A stretch of 64,000 nucleotides of DNA from Rebecca billardiae RCC1528 (lineage: Eukaryota; Haptophyta), in the NCBI GenBank assembly GCA_965240325.2, contig OZ251241.1, positions 434,001 to 498,000 on the forward strand, read 5' to 3'. Below the pieces are notes generated by a model. It saw only the letters and a program-made list of their open reading frames with translations, ran no database searches and was not told the origin of the DNA. A program made the position numbers and the translations under genes. Shown here in pieces: positions 21,284 through 32,598 of this stretch (its first letter is position 1; every line of letters starts with the position of its first letter).

Positions 21284-22035
21284 ATAAATCAACTTCGGCT
21301 GCTGTCAGTGGATCGCCCCTCGGTCAGCAGTATCCGGACAGTGGCAGAGTCGTTCACCGGAGTAGAGTCTGGCTTCATATATATATATATATAGTCGTTC
21401 ATAACGGCGGCGGTGAGACTGCTGCTAGCCATAATCACTGATAACGTCCGCGCTGAGTAGCTAGACGAAGTAGCTAGATCGGTACTGCTATACTAAGATG
21501 ATTCATGAGTCACGGTATACGCTCGACAGTTACAGTCGACTACTCAGTAGACCGGTACTACGCGAAGAAGGCCGTCAGTCCGACTGCACTGCGGCGGCGG
21601 CCGAGTTCACGGAATGCCTGCATTTGCCAGCAGCACTATGACTTATTGACTAGCTGTTCGCCAATATAAAATGCGCAGTGCCGACGCGATGTACGTCGTA
21701 GCCGCCACGGCGCCACTCATCACTGCTGCTTGCAAGCGCTGAGTGACCGGGAAGTGTCAGCCCGCGGCCTACCCGATCCCGTAGGGGGTCCATCTGATTA
21801 AATCGAGTTTTGATTTCTTTTCTTTTCCTTTTCAGAACTTGTTCGGCGTGTTTTCGCGATCGGCAGATTCCAAATCCGCGCTCGGCTCGGCCCGGCGCGG
21901 GAGCGGAGGCTCTGAACGGGGTCGGCAAGGCTGATGGCCCTCGTCGACGGCCGTCCGCTCGCCATTGGGCGCGCCCACATCGGCGCAGGCGCCTCGCCGA
22001 GCGACTCGGTGGACACGGACACGTAGCCACGGTTC
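21284..22035. other. intergenic region
   Basis: The first bases continue the interrupted dispersed repeat. An AT microsatellite lies at about 21378-21394. No gene is recognised. Confidence 0.5.
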
Positions 22036-23363
22036 GTGTGGACCGGGCTCTCGCTGGGAGTCGCTGGCCAAACGACGCTCGTGCTTCATCATTTGAATCT
22101 GCGTGCTCGACGTGTGCTGCTCGCGACCAAGGAGCGCGTCCTGGGAGCACGTGCAGGAGAGCAATACGGAGACGAACATGCGCAATATGGTGGGATGGGC
22201 ATCGACAACGACTGGACACTGTCTCCTTCCCCACCCGTCGCTGCCATCTCGCCCTCGGACGTGCCCGCGACGCCTCTGCCGCAAGGGCCAGCTGCCGCCG
22301 ACCAACTTGCGGACCGCTGTGCCGGGCATGACGAGGTCCAGGGCGCGGCAGATGATGATGCACGCGTGCCCATGGGTGTGTGCGACCCGACCGAGGTCCC
22401 TGCCGGCACCGCCGAGGGGCTCGCCTCCTCCGCGGACGGCCTCGACTGTGAGCAACCGTGCAGGCCCGAGCTACGGCCTGACGTCAACGTCAGCGCGCAG
22501 CAGCTCGAGGAGACGGCGGTGGCGGCGCGCGCCATCCACGTGCTACAGCCTTCGACCAGCTGGCGCGTGGCCGGCACTCGCCCGCGGTACGCATCGGTGC
22601 TCGACTTCATGCTCCTCGACCTCCTCCGCACGCTCGTGGTCTCGTGGAGCTCATGCTTGAGAACTTGAAGAAGCACAAGCCGTTGGTCAGAGTGTTCACC
22701 CCTGCGTGCGCCCAGACCGCGCGCGACGGTCGGACGAAGAAGCCCAAGGCGCTCACGCTCGTCTGCGTGGATGCGCTCGGCATCTCGTTGCGCCACGACT
22801 CGCCGCGGCTCGAGGTGATCGGCATCTGGCTGATGACCGTGCACAGGTGGTGGAAGGGCAAGCACGAGGACATGGAGCGCATCCTGAGCCGGAAGCAGGG
22901 CGCGTCGGCGGCGGAGAGGAAGGCGGAGCTGGATGTCGACGACACGTCGCTGGGCGCCGGCGACGACAGCTGCCCCTTCCGCGACCTCTACTCGCCCCCC
23001 GACGCCAGCGCGCCGCGCGCGTCCGCAGCAGGCCGCGTGCAGGTGCAGCTGCACGAGCAGCGCGTGACTCCTGCTGAGCACGCGATCATCTTGGAGCAGC
23101 AGGTGCGCCTGACGGAGCAGCAGGTGGAGCTGAACTCGTCGCGCAAGGCGATCGCGCGCGCCGTCGCCGACGCTGCGCGCGCCAGCTTGCGCGCCAACGC
23201 AACCGAGCGCAGCGCGCGCGGGGGCACAGATCGAGCTGCGGCCGAGCGGGCTGCCATGGCTGCCGACTGCGCCGAGTTCGAGCGCGAGAGGAGAGCGCCG
23301 GAGCTCGAGGGCGAGCGCGCGGCGAAGCGCGCGCAGTCCGCCGCAGTACTGGTGGACCGGTGA
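22036..23363 (+). CDS. hypothetical protein, probably frameshifted or spliced
   Basis: I do not recognise a family. Two overlapping frames have protein-like composition. Frame A (22036-22668) is acidic and ends with SVLDFMLLDLLRTLVV. Frame B (ATG at 22653, stop at 23363) begins MLENLKKHKPLVRVFTPA, contains ALTLVCVDALGIS and VIGIWLMTVHRWWKGK, and ends in a long Ala/Glu/Arg/Gln-rich probable coiled coil. The hydrophobic end of frame A runs into frame B with a +/-1 shift and no plausible intron between them, so this may be a frameshifted gene, a decayed repeat-derived ORF or a sequencing indel. The antisense frame is also open over 548 codons, so openness alone proves nothing in DNA this GC-rich. 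Its position between a retrotransposon and repeats adds to the doubt. Confidence 0.35.
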
Positions 23364-23929
23364 CGCCCTCGCGTGGGCTAGGGTACGACGAACGGCGACG
23401 ACGCCGGTGACACAGAGCACGGGCACGGAAGTCGCCGAACGGACCGCGGCAAGCTCGGCGGCGGCGACTGCTAGTCTGCGCACGCAAGCCTCGATGGCGG
23501 AGGACTCTCTCACGACTATGGGGATGGTGGCATGCTCAGAGGTGGGCTTGGTAGTGTGCTTCGGCACGCAGCCCGCCGCCCGCATCAGGTCCGTCCGGGC
23601 CTGCTGCGGCACGGTTCGAGTGGCATGAGCCCGCGGTCTCCGCGCGGCGGCGCGGCCTATTCGGATGACCCGGCACGAATAGTGAACAAGGTACCCCCAT
23701 ATTGACAGCACCCTGAATATATATTTAAAACGCACCCGCGTTATATAATAAACGGGTAGGCATGCGCATATATACGGGTACGTGTCTCTAATTAAATGGG
23801 TAACATGCTCGATCTTGGAGTAGTTTTTCCTCGCCCTCTACGCGCACTCATCGTGCCTTCTAAAAATCAGCAATTCCACCGTAATTTTATTTGGGCGGGT
23901 TGCAACGGTTATGAATAAGTATGTTCGAC
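23364..23929. other. intergenic region
   Basis: GC-rich at first, then AT-rich from about 23700 to 23900 with tatata tracts. No gene is recognised. Confidence 0.5.
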
Positions 23930-24175
23930 GATATACCGTCATTTAGCCGCCATAACAAGTCGTTGACGTTTGGCTGAATCTGTATGTGACACAGTGGCGC
24001 AGCTGGCGCGCGCGCACGACCGCGTGACGGCACGCGGAGTCGGTTTTGCGTGCTTCTGACGGCTGGGCTGGGTTCCGGGACATATTTGTGGGTGCCTTCG
24101 CAAGCGCCTCGCTCGTCAGACACCTAAATCGCATAGTTGTCGAAAATCACAAATCAGTGGGCTGCTGTCACATGG
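23930..24175 (+). repeat. dispersed repeat, copy 2 (empty-site copy)
   Basis: This is a diverged direct copy of 13195-13503 plus the few bases after the copia element. The line tagttgtcgaaaatcacaaatcagtgggctgctgtca corresponds in two halves to the two sides of the copia insertion, so this copy shows the unoccupied arrangement. Confidence 0.65.
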
Positions 24176-24768
24176 ACCCCCTAGATCCCGCCCCATCGGA
24201 TCCGACGGCGAGGTTAGATCAGCAGACATCAGTCAGCTGCTGGCGCAGCAGCGGCATGATGTCACAATATATATATTATTGTCACATGGCCGCATTATGA
24301 TTTATTATGACTAATGCTACTCTACTGCTACTAGTAGTAGTACGTAGTATCATCATAGTACGTACCGCTACTCTACCTGAGTACCATGCTGGCCGGACCG
24401 TCACCGCGCATCATCCGCGGCCGATCCGATAATGATGACCGATGACAGCGCATATATGTATATATGATGACGACGTATTGATGATGTCGATGACGCCTTA
24501 GTAGTTGTAGGACCGTACACTCTGACTCGGTACAGTCTACAGACGAAGTTCTCGGACCATCCGGGCCGGGCCGGACTGTGTGCCTGTCAGCTGGAGTCAC
24601 GGCACGCGTCGTCTTGGGCGCATGCGCCGATGTGATGCTTTACCCAGCAGCCGGCGGGCGGGATCGCGCGGACGCCTGCACATTCGCCGCAGACCCCTGT
24701 GTCGGCCGTGCGCCGGTGGGGCCGGCGGCCAGCCTTCACGCTGCAGTCTCAGCGCATGATGCCTTTCG
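24176..24768. other. intergenic region
   Basis: AT-rich, with short tata and tagtag tracts; no gene is recognised. It forms the 3' flank of the SOUL gene on the minus strand. Confidence 0.5.
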
Positions 24769-25524
24769 TCATGCCGGCACCTCGACACGCAGCCACACCT
24801 CGTTGTCGCGCTTCCACGGGAGTGAGAAGAGCTCGTTGTACTGCGCGAGCACCAGTGTCTCGTCCACGTCCGGCGCGACCGCCACGCCGTCCGCCGCGAG
24901 CGCCTCCTTGGTCTCGTCGCGCAGGCCGAAGACAATGTCAGGTGTGGCGTACCCGCTGAAGCGCACGACAGCCACGGCAAACTCGGGCAGCGCGCGCGTG
25001 CGCACGAGGCCGCACGTCGGTGCGGGCGGCGGCACGGCGTCGGCGCCGTCGTCTTTGGGCGTATGCGGCGAGGGCAGCATGTACCGCATCAGCTTGGGCG
25101 AGCTGCACGGCAGCATCAGGCAGGGCGCCGTGCGCGGCATCGGCAGCCCAGCTCCGTTCTCGCCGCCCTGTGTGTACCCGTCGAGGAGCGTGTAGCCCTC
25201 GGGCCGCTTTTCGTACTCGCACTCAGCAACGTACATCGCCCGGTACCGCCGGAGCTGGTACTGCGCGCCCTCCCGCGCCGGCAGCACGTCGTAGCGCGGC
25301 ATCTGCACGCCGTACTTCTCCGTAATCTGCTCGTCTGTCAGATCCGCGTCGGCGTTCTTGCCGAAGCCGAAGAGCATGTACGGCGCGGCGCGCGCGGGGC
25401 GGGAGCGCACGCGGGCCAGCGCTGACGCCGGCCCGCGCGCGGCGCCTGCGCCGACGAGGAGCCATGGCGCGAGCAGCAGCGCCGTCCCGGCAGCGCGCGC
25501 CCGTGCGGATCTCGCCATCGGCAT
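24769..25524 (-). CDS. SOUL-family haem-binding protein with N-terminal leader
   Basis: A single-exon protein of 251 residues. The mature part has the SOUL/HBP order: MPRYDVLPAREGAQYQLRRY, a strand with YVAECEYE, then PAPTCGLVRTRALPEFAVAV, FSGYATPDIV and LPWKRDNEVWLRVEV. SOUL proteins bind haem or porphyrins; algal and plant members occur in plastids, plastoglobules and eyespots. The N-terminus has an Arg-rich start, a hydrophobic core ALLLAPWLLVGAGAA and then an Arg/Ala-rich, acid-poor stretch to about residue 50. That order is a signal peptide followed by a transit-peptide-like region, as expected for a complex plastid, but I infer the targeting. I chose the ATG at 25522-25524 because it puts the hydrophobic core near the N-terminus; an in-frame ATG at 25617 would add 31 residues. 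It is divergent from RPL30, with 284 bp between start codons. Confidence 0.82.
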   Translation of the reverse strand: MPMARSARARAAGTALLLAPWLLVGAGAARGPASALARVRSRPARAAPYMLFGFGKNADADLTDEQITEKYGVQMPRYDVLPAREGAQYQLRRYRAMYVAECEYEKRPEGYTLLDGYTQGGENGAGLPMPRTAPCLMLPCSSPKLMRYMLPSPHTPKDDGADAVPPPAPTCGLVRTRALPEFAVAVVRFSGYATPDIVFGLRDETKEALAADGVAVAPDVDETLVLAQYNELFSLPWKRDNEVWLRVEVPA

Positions 25525-25808
25525 TGTCACAAGAAACTTCGCGCCAAGCCGACAGTGGGGGGCGCGAGTCCGGATCACCGGGTCGGCGGTCGCAGGTCGT
25601 GGGTCCGGGACTCCCATTGCTTAGCACGTGGTCGCCGCGGGTGCGTGAGCACTTGGTGAGCAGCGCTGACGCGTGCCAGGCGTCGAGCCGGTGGCGTGTG
25701 GCTGGCTCGAGCGCAGCGGTGTCGCACTCGACGGCCCACGACGGCGCAGCATCGCCTGACGCCCCTTGCGCGGCCCTCGTCCGCCCGCGTCTTGCCCCGC
25801 AGGCAGCC
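25525..25808. promoter_or_regulatory. shared divergent promoter region, SOUL / RPL30
   Basis: Only 284 bp separate the two start codons, so both promoters must lie here or overlap. A cccgcag just before the RPL30 ATG could be the acceptor of a 5'-UTR intron. No TATA box stands out. Confidence 0.4.
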
Positions 25809-26272
25809 ATGGTGAAGACGACAAAGGCGAAGAAGGGCTCGGTGGAGAACATCAACGCCAAGCTGGCTCTTGTGATCAAGAGCGGCAAGGTGACGATGGG
25901 GTACAAGTCGGTGCTCAAGACGTTGCGACAGGGCCGATGTACGCCCCGCCGCGCCCCCCCGCGCACGGCGGCCGCCCTCCGGAGCAGCGTGCGCGCGGCG
26001 TGGTGTGGAGCGAAGCGGCGCGGCGCTGACGCTGCGGTGCGCCTCCGCCCCGCCGCCACCCGCGCGCAGCCAAGCTCGTGATGATCTCGAGCAACTGCCC
26101 GGCGATCCGGAAGTCGGAGATCGAGTACTACGCGATGCTCGCCAAGTGCATCGTGCACCACTACTCGGGCACAAACGTTGCGCTCGGCACGGCGTGCGGC
26201 AAGATGTTCCGCTGCTCGGCACTCTCGGTCACTGACCAGGGCGACTCCGACATCGTCGCGGCGGTGGAATAA
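25809..26272 (+). CDS. RPL30: 60S ribosomal protein L30 (eL30)
   Basis: Two exons, 25809-25938 and 26070-26272, encode 110 residues, the normal length for eL30. The junction gives [20 protein letters not shown], matching the family's kink-turn-binding face. [27 protein letters not shown] and the acidic end DQGDSDIV are diagnostic. The protein is a cytosolic large-subunit component of the L7Ae/L30e RNA-binding fold. The start has a good context (gcagccATGG). The 131-bp intron begins gtacgcc and ends cgcgcag. In yeast L30 represses splicing of its own transcript; whether that holds here is unknown. No unusual residues were seen. Confidence 0.97.
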
Positions 26273-27959
26273 GCGGGCAGCGCATGCGCGGACGGGGCGC
26301 GGCGCGTGGTGACGAGGCGAGACTTGCGGTGCGGCGCGCCGTGTGGCCAGCCGGTGTGACCACGGGAGGCGGTGGCGGCGGCGGGCCTGGGCAGCGCGCG
26401 AGGGCCTGCGCCGCGGCCGCAGTGCGCGGCCGCAGGCAGACGCCTGGTGCGCGCGGCGCGCTCGCGCAGTCGGGCGCCCGCGCTCACGCAGCTAGCGACG
26501 GTCGCTGGAGGCTGCGTGTGAGCGGGCGAGTGACGAGGAGCGCGTGTCGAGATGGCACGCAGTGCTGCGTGCGCAGCGCGGCCACCTGCATGACCGCGAC
26601 TCCCGAATCACACGGGCACGGCATCGACGGCCGAGCATCGTCATTCGGGCTTGTCAAAGTCGGGCCGACGCACTGAGGCGCGCTGAATCCTGGCATGGCC
26701 TGCCGAGTCTGACTGAACGTCACGAGTGCAGCGAGTCGCGTCATAAGCTGGACCGCATACGTGGGTGGCTCGGCTACCACTCGTTCAGTCTATTCATAAT
26801 AGGAACCTAGTGCTTATCTCCTAAACCCCTGGACGGGTAAAAACGGGTCCCCCCCCCCCCCCTGTGTATTCCGGGAGGCCGCGACCACTGTCGACGCTGA
26901 GTCCGGGCGGCATCGCCAAGCGGCGGCTGGAGGAGCGACGGGCGCGTGAGCGTGGCGGCTCGCGGCTATCACCGGCCTTGTGGCACGTAGTCGCGCGTGT
27001 GCGCGCCGTCACATTGCGTGTACAACACCAGACGCTGACTCCCATGGCATTGCCACGCCCTGAAGACTGCCTCGGCACCTTGTGTCTGCGTTTAAATGCT
27101 CACGAAGCTGGCTCGCGGCGCTTGTGGCAGTGCCTAGCGTGCAAGAAGCTGCTACAAGTGGTGCCATAGCACTCAAGACCCGGCCGTCACGCATGGGGCT
27201 AGTCGGGTAGGCTAATCTGTGCTATGGGCGACCAGAAAAGCAGCTCGATCAGTGATCCATGACTCTGGAAATGTCGTGCGGCACACGCCGTTTGAAACGC
27301 GAGAGCGCGGCGCGTGCCTAACGTGACCTCTTTCAGGCGGCGTGCGGGGTCGGAAGTCCAGCGCGCGTGTACGTATGCATTGTGCATACATACCCCCACC
27401 TCCCCTAGCCATCTCATCGCGCCCAGGCTCCCCACATGTCGAGTCGGCTGGCAGGACGTGACCGCTCGGCACAAGCTCAAGCCCGCAAGTGGTTGCGCGC
27501 GCCAACCGCAAGGGCGACGAGCGAGGAGAGACATCAGCGAGCTGCTTTGTCGACGTTCCCCTACGTCTTGGGACCCGCCCCGCCCAGCGTGCCGCCACGG
27601 AACGCCCCGCAATCGACCGCTAGGACGCTCGGCGAGCACGCACCCACCGCCGCCACGGCAGCCGTCCCCCGAGCCAGGGGTGTAGGGGACAAGCCTAGTG
27701 TCAAGGATGGGCGGATGGGCGCCTGACTGCCTTGCGGCGAGAGTCACACGCACGCCATCTCACGTGACGACAGCAGAATGATCTGACAGAAGATGCCACT
27801 ACGGCCCGCCAGTGCCCGGACCACCTGGACCGGACGACCCGCTGCGTGGCGTGCAACCGCGAAAGCCTTGGCGCTGCAGGTGCAACGCGCTCCGGCAAGC
27901 TGAAAGTGTTGCAGAAGGGCTGGCGGCGAAAGAGAAGGAGAAGGGCCGCCGCCGGCCGA
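26273..27959. other. intergenic region, no gene recognised
   Basis: Several open frames occur on both strands but none has a recognisable domain. A C homopolymer lies at about 26850-26862. The region from about 27840 may be 5' untranslated sequence of the SUMO protease gene. Confidence 0.5.
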
Positions 27960-29690
27960 ATGCCGTCTACGCGCCGGGCGCGCGCGTCCGCCGCGCCAGC
28001 GGCGGCGGCGGAGCGCGAGGAGCCGAGCGGCAAGTCGCCCGCGCGCAAACCGCCCGGGGCGCGCGTGCGCTCGCCCGCCCAGACCGCCGCCGCGACCCGG
28101 CGCAAGCTCAAGGCGCAGGCGGGCGCGCCCGCCGTCACGATCGACTTGATCTCGCCCTCGCACGGCGCGGCCGAGGGCGCGCCGGCGGGCGCGGGCGCGG
28201 AGGATGAGGCGGAGGGCGGGGGCAGCGGGCCGCCCGCAGGCCGCCGCTCCGGCCGCCTCGCGCGCCAGGCGCGCGCCGACCCGCACGAGGTGCTGCTTGT
28301 CTACCCGGCGGTGGGCGCGCGCGGCGCGATCACGCTCACGCGCGACGACTTCGAGCGGATCCGGCCGGCGGCGACGGCTCGCGCGGTGGACACGGAGCGG
28401 CTGCGCTTCAACGACACGATCGTCGACCTGTGGCTCAAGTACGTCGAGGCCGAGACCCGCCGCACCAGCCCCGCGCACGGCGCGCGCTGCAAGTTTGTCA
28501 ACTGCTTCTTCTACAAGCGGCTGCGCGCCGAGCACGGCCGCGCGCTCGAGGGCGCCAAGGGTCGGGGCGCGGAGGCGCGCGCGCCGCCGGCGGGGCAGCT
28601 CGCGGCGACGCTCGGCTCGAAGAGCACGCTGGCCGAGTGCGCCGCCCTCTTCGAGAAGGACTTTGTCTTTGTGCCCGTGCACGAGCCGCACCGCCTGGGC
28701 GGCCACTGGACGATTGCCGTGATCTGCCATCCGGCTATGGCCGTCGAGCACGCGGTGGCGGCGGGCGCGCTGCCCGGGCCGCTGCTGCCGCACGTGCGCG
28801 CGCAGGCGGCGCGGCAGGCCTCGCAGCACGCCCACGTGCGCGACGCGCGCCCCGCGCCGTGCATCCTCTACCTCGACTCCGCCGTCGAGAACCGCTCCAA
28901 GGCGCTCTTCAGCGTGCTGCGCGCCTTTCTCGGGGACGCGTACGGCGCGCTCTGCGCCGCGGCGGAGGTGGGCGGCGGCGAGGGGGGCGGGGCGAAGGAG
29001 GAGGCGAAGGAGGAGGAGATGCCGCCGGCGCAGGACGACGAGGACGACGCGCAGGCGGAACGCGCGGCGCGCGCCGACGACGCGCCCGCGCACGCCGGCG
29101 CCGCGGAGCCGGATGGCTCAGGCGCCAACGCGGACGGCGGCAGCGGTGGCGCCGACGCCGCCGCCGACGACGACGCCGACGACGACGACGCCGACGCGCC
29201 CGCCGAGGCGGGCGCGGCGAACGGCGGCGCGGCCGGCAAGCGCGCGCTGCCGGGCGCGCAGCCACTCGCTCGCACGCTCACCGCGGCGAGCGTCGCGCCC
29301 GACGGGGCTGACGCCAACGCCGAGCCTGGCGGCGGCGGCGGCAGCGGCAGCGGCGGGCTCGGCGGCGGCGAGCGGCGCGGGAGCGGCGGCAGCGCGGCGC
29401 CCAACCCTCCGGCCGCGCCCGCTGGGCCGTCGCACCACGCGCCGCCGCCGCCGCCGCCGCTGCCGCCGCCGCCGCCGCCCGTGCACCCGTGGGCCGCCAA
29501 CGCCGCCGCGCTCCCCGCCGACGCGGGCTCGATGAGCGTCCCCGGCGACCCGGGCGGCGGGCACGGCGGCGGCGCCGCCGCCGTAGGCTCCGGCCTCGGC
29601 CTCGGCGGCGGCGGCGCGGGCGGGATGGGGAGCGGCACGGGCGGGCGCGGCACGCCGGTGCCGGGCCAGCTGCCGCTGCCGCCGCCGATG

Positions 29691-29730
<40 letters not shown>

Positions 29731-30357
29731 TCAGCGGCGGCGGCGGCGAGGGCCTCAGTCCGGGCGCGCAGCCGCCCGCGCCGCCCGCGCAGCCCGCGCC
29801 GCCGTCGATGGCTCTCGCCTCGGCGCCGCTGCCGCCCGCGCGCATGGGCCCGCCGCCGTCCGTGCGCGCGGCGCGCGCGGCGGCGCGCGACGGCTGGCCC
29901 CCGCCGCCCGCGTGCGCGCGGCTCGACTCTTTCGCCTCCGCGCCGCCGCCGCCGCCGCCCGCCGACTCTGTCTCCACACTCGGGCTCGGCCGCTCGGGCG
30001 CGCCGCACGGCCACGCGCAGCCGCCGCCCGCGACCAAGTCGACGCTGCGCTCGGGCGAGGCGGTGTCGGCGGTGGGCGCGCCGGGCGTGGAGGGCCCGAT
30101 GCGCTGGCTCCCGCCGGCGAACACGGTGGGCTCGAGCGACGGCGCCGAGCTCGCCGCGATGGGCGAGGACGGCGGCATCCACTTGCACGACGCGACCGCA
30201 GACTGGCCGCCCGCGACCGCGGATACTGACGACGCCGGCGGCGCAGCCGACGGCGACGGTGCCGCCGCCGAGCCCGTGCACGCGGCGGAGGCGGACGCGC
30301 CGGGGCTGCACGCGCGCGGTGGCGCGGAGGGCTCGGGGCTGGCGAACGGCGGCGGGC

Positions 30358-30406
<49 letters not shown>

Positions 30407-30570
30407 GCGGCGCACGGCTGGGAGCGCTCCCTCCGAGCCACGCGCGCTCATGCCCGCGCCGCCCGCGCTGCCGCTGCCGGCCGGCGGGCGGGCGCCCGCG
30501 CCGCCGCGCGTCACGCCGCCGCTGCTCACCGCGCGCGGCGCGGGCGGCGGCTCGGCGTACGGCGGCGCGT

Positions 30571-30603
<33 letters not shown>

Positions 30604-32074
30604 ACCGCGGCACAGTCTCGGTCGCCACGCCGATGATCGCCCTCGGCGCGCGCGCGGGCCTGGCGCGTGCGCGCGAGGATGAGGAGACGCACTCGGAGGC
30701 GGACGCGCGCGCGCCGACGGGCGGCGCGCCGGGCGGCGCGTGCGGCACCGCGGCGCACTCGCGCGCAGAGGGGACGACGACGGACGCGGAGGACTCGGCG
30801 CGCGCGCACGGCGGAGACGACGAAGACGACGGTGCGCGCGCGCACCGCGCGCACCGCGCTGCCTCCGCCGCGGACGCGGGCTCGGGCGGCGCGCGCGGTG
30901 AGGAGGATGCGACCAATCACGACACGGCCGACGACGACGGCGCCGCCGCCGCCGACGAGCTCGCGGGCGCGGGCGCGTTCGGCGCGCGCAGCGACTACGC
31001 CGGCCGCGCGCGCGCGCCGTCCGTGGTCGCGCGCGCCGCGGGCAGCGACGACGACGACGCGCTCACCACGGGCGGCCGCGCCGACGACGGCGCGCCCGAC
31101 TGGGAGCAGCGCGGCAGCGGCGGCGACGACGACGGCGGCGGCGCGGCGCGGCGCGACGCTCCGCCGTCGGACGCTGAGGACATGCGTGGAGAAGCCGAGC
31201 GGCGTGGCGCCGAGCGCGCGGCGCGGCGCGCGCGCGCGCCGAGCGACGGTGCCGCCGCGGCCGAGCCGGGCGGCGCGGACGCGGACGCCGACGCTGAGAC
31301 GCAGGACGGCGCTGCGGCCTGTGACACGGAGGAAGGCGGCGGCGGCGCGGCCGAGCGGGCGGAGGCGGAGGCGGAGGCGGCGGCGCAGCCGGGCGCAAAG
31401 CGAGGCGCCGCGCGCTCGCGCAAGGCGGCCGCGCGCGCGCCGAAGAGGCGGCGCGGCTCGGCGGACGGCTCGGCAGCCGCGGGCGCCGCGTGCGCGCTGC
31501 CCGCGCCCTCGTCCGCGCACTGCCCGGGCTACGTGCTCCGCCATGTGCCGCAGCAGACAAACAGCTACGACTGCGGTGCGCGCGCGCGCCGGGCCGGCCT
31601 GCCGGCCGAGCCGCGCGCGACCTCGCGCCGCCGCGCCCACTCGCGCCCGGCGCGCCCGGCGCTGATCCGTGCCGGCACCGCCGCGCGTGCGCGCGCAGGC
31701 TGCTACGCGGTGCACTTCATCGAGCTCCTCGCCGCAGGCCCTCCCAAGGATCTGACCTCGCAGGTGCGCGCGCAGGCGCCGCGCCGTGCCGTGCGCGCGC
31801 CCGCGCGCGCTGGCGCCGCGCCAGCCGGAGCGGCCGCGCCCGCGCCGGCCCGCTCAGCCGCCCTCGCCCGCGCGCGCGCGCCTGGGGCGCACAGGCCGCG
31901 CTCGACCGCGCGCTCGACCGCACGTGGTTCAAGGCGGCCGACATCGACCGCAAGCGTGACACGATGGCGGACAAGATCCTCAAGCTTATCGACAAGGCAC
32001 ACGCCGCGAGCGCAGACGCCAAGATGGTCGCGGCGACCGGCGGCCGCGCCAAGCGCGCGCGCGCGCTGCTCTGA
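27960..32074 (+). CDS. SENP6/7-like SUMO protease (ULP family, C48) with a giant insertion
   Basis: Exons 27960-31575, 31699-31763 and 31895-32074 encode a predicted 1286 residues. The catalytic domain starts near residue 115 (RLRFNDTIVDLWLKYVEAE, SENP6/7-like) and shows H249 in GGHWTIAVI and D306 in LYLDSA. The glutamine at 1198/1199 and the nucleophile C1205 are in PQQTNSYDCGCYAVHFIELL, which is completed across the first junction. The last exon gives TWFKAADIDRKRD, the usual C-terminal helix. Family members remove SUMO, those of the SENP6/7 branch preferring poly-SUMO. Between Asp and Cys lies an insertion of about 850 residues (roughly 340-1188), almost all Ala/Gly/Pro/Asp/Arg with poly-Ala and poly-Pro runs. 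SENP6/7 are known for catalytic-domain insertions, but this one is far longer than the domain itself. The start is inferred; upstream exons are possible. The N-terminus is basic and nuclear-like. Confidence 0.85.
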
Positions 32075-32598
32075 GTCCGAGCCCTGGCTGAGTGAGTGAG
32101 TGGCGCGTGCGCGCGTAGTCAGCAGAGGGCGCTGCTGCGCCAGGATGATGCGCTGCATCGCCGTGGATCCGATCCGCCGCGTCTGCGCCACGGCGCCCAC
32201 GCTGCCTGACGCTGCGCGCCGTCGGCGTCCGACTACAGTCAGTGGCGCTCTGCTCAGATTCTTACGACGCGCTCTATGACGCGGTGACACTGGCTGATAT
32301 TGGCGCGCTATAATTGCTATAAAAATTCCGCGCACCATAGGTAATAATCTAATGCTGGTAATTAATTATTATAATATATATATATTATATAAGTAGTATA
32401 TATAAGTATATTAGTATATATATACTAATTATATATAATATTATAATATTATATATAATTATAATATAAGCGCATCATGCAGAAGCTAGCCGCCGATGAT
32501 AGCGCTGCTACACGACTATAGCTAGTCGCGCGATCGTAGTCGGTCATATCGATAGATCGTCGACGATCAGAGTTCAGACAGATAGCAGCGGCGGTTCA
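32075..32598. other. convergent intergenic region with AT microsatellite
   Basis: This lies between two convergent genes. An AT-rich block of ta/tata repeats spans about 32340-32470. No gene is recognised. Confidence 0.7.
32340..32470. repeat. AT-rich microsatellite block
   Basis: Imperfect (TA)n and taatat tracts between two convergent genes; strongly AT-rich against flanks of very high GC. Confidence 0.85.

Noticed and set aside
26284-27753. Open frames downstream of RPL30 on both strands
   Set aside because: Arg/Ala-rich composition on both strands is expected from GC content; no recognisable segment.
28868-30916. 682-codon minus-strand frame, mostly Ala/Ser/Pro
   Set aside because: Complement of the low-complexity insertion in the SUMO protease; no folded segment.
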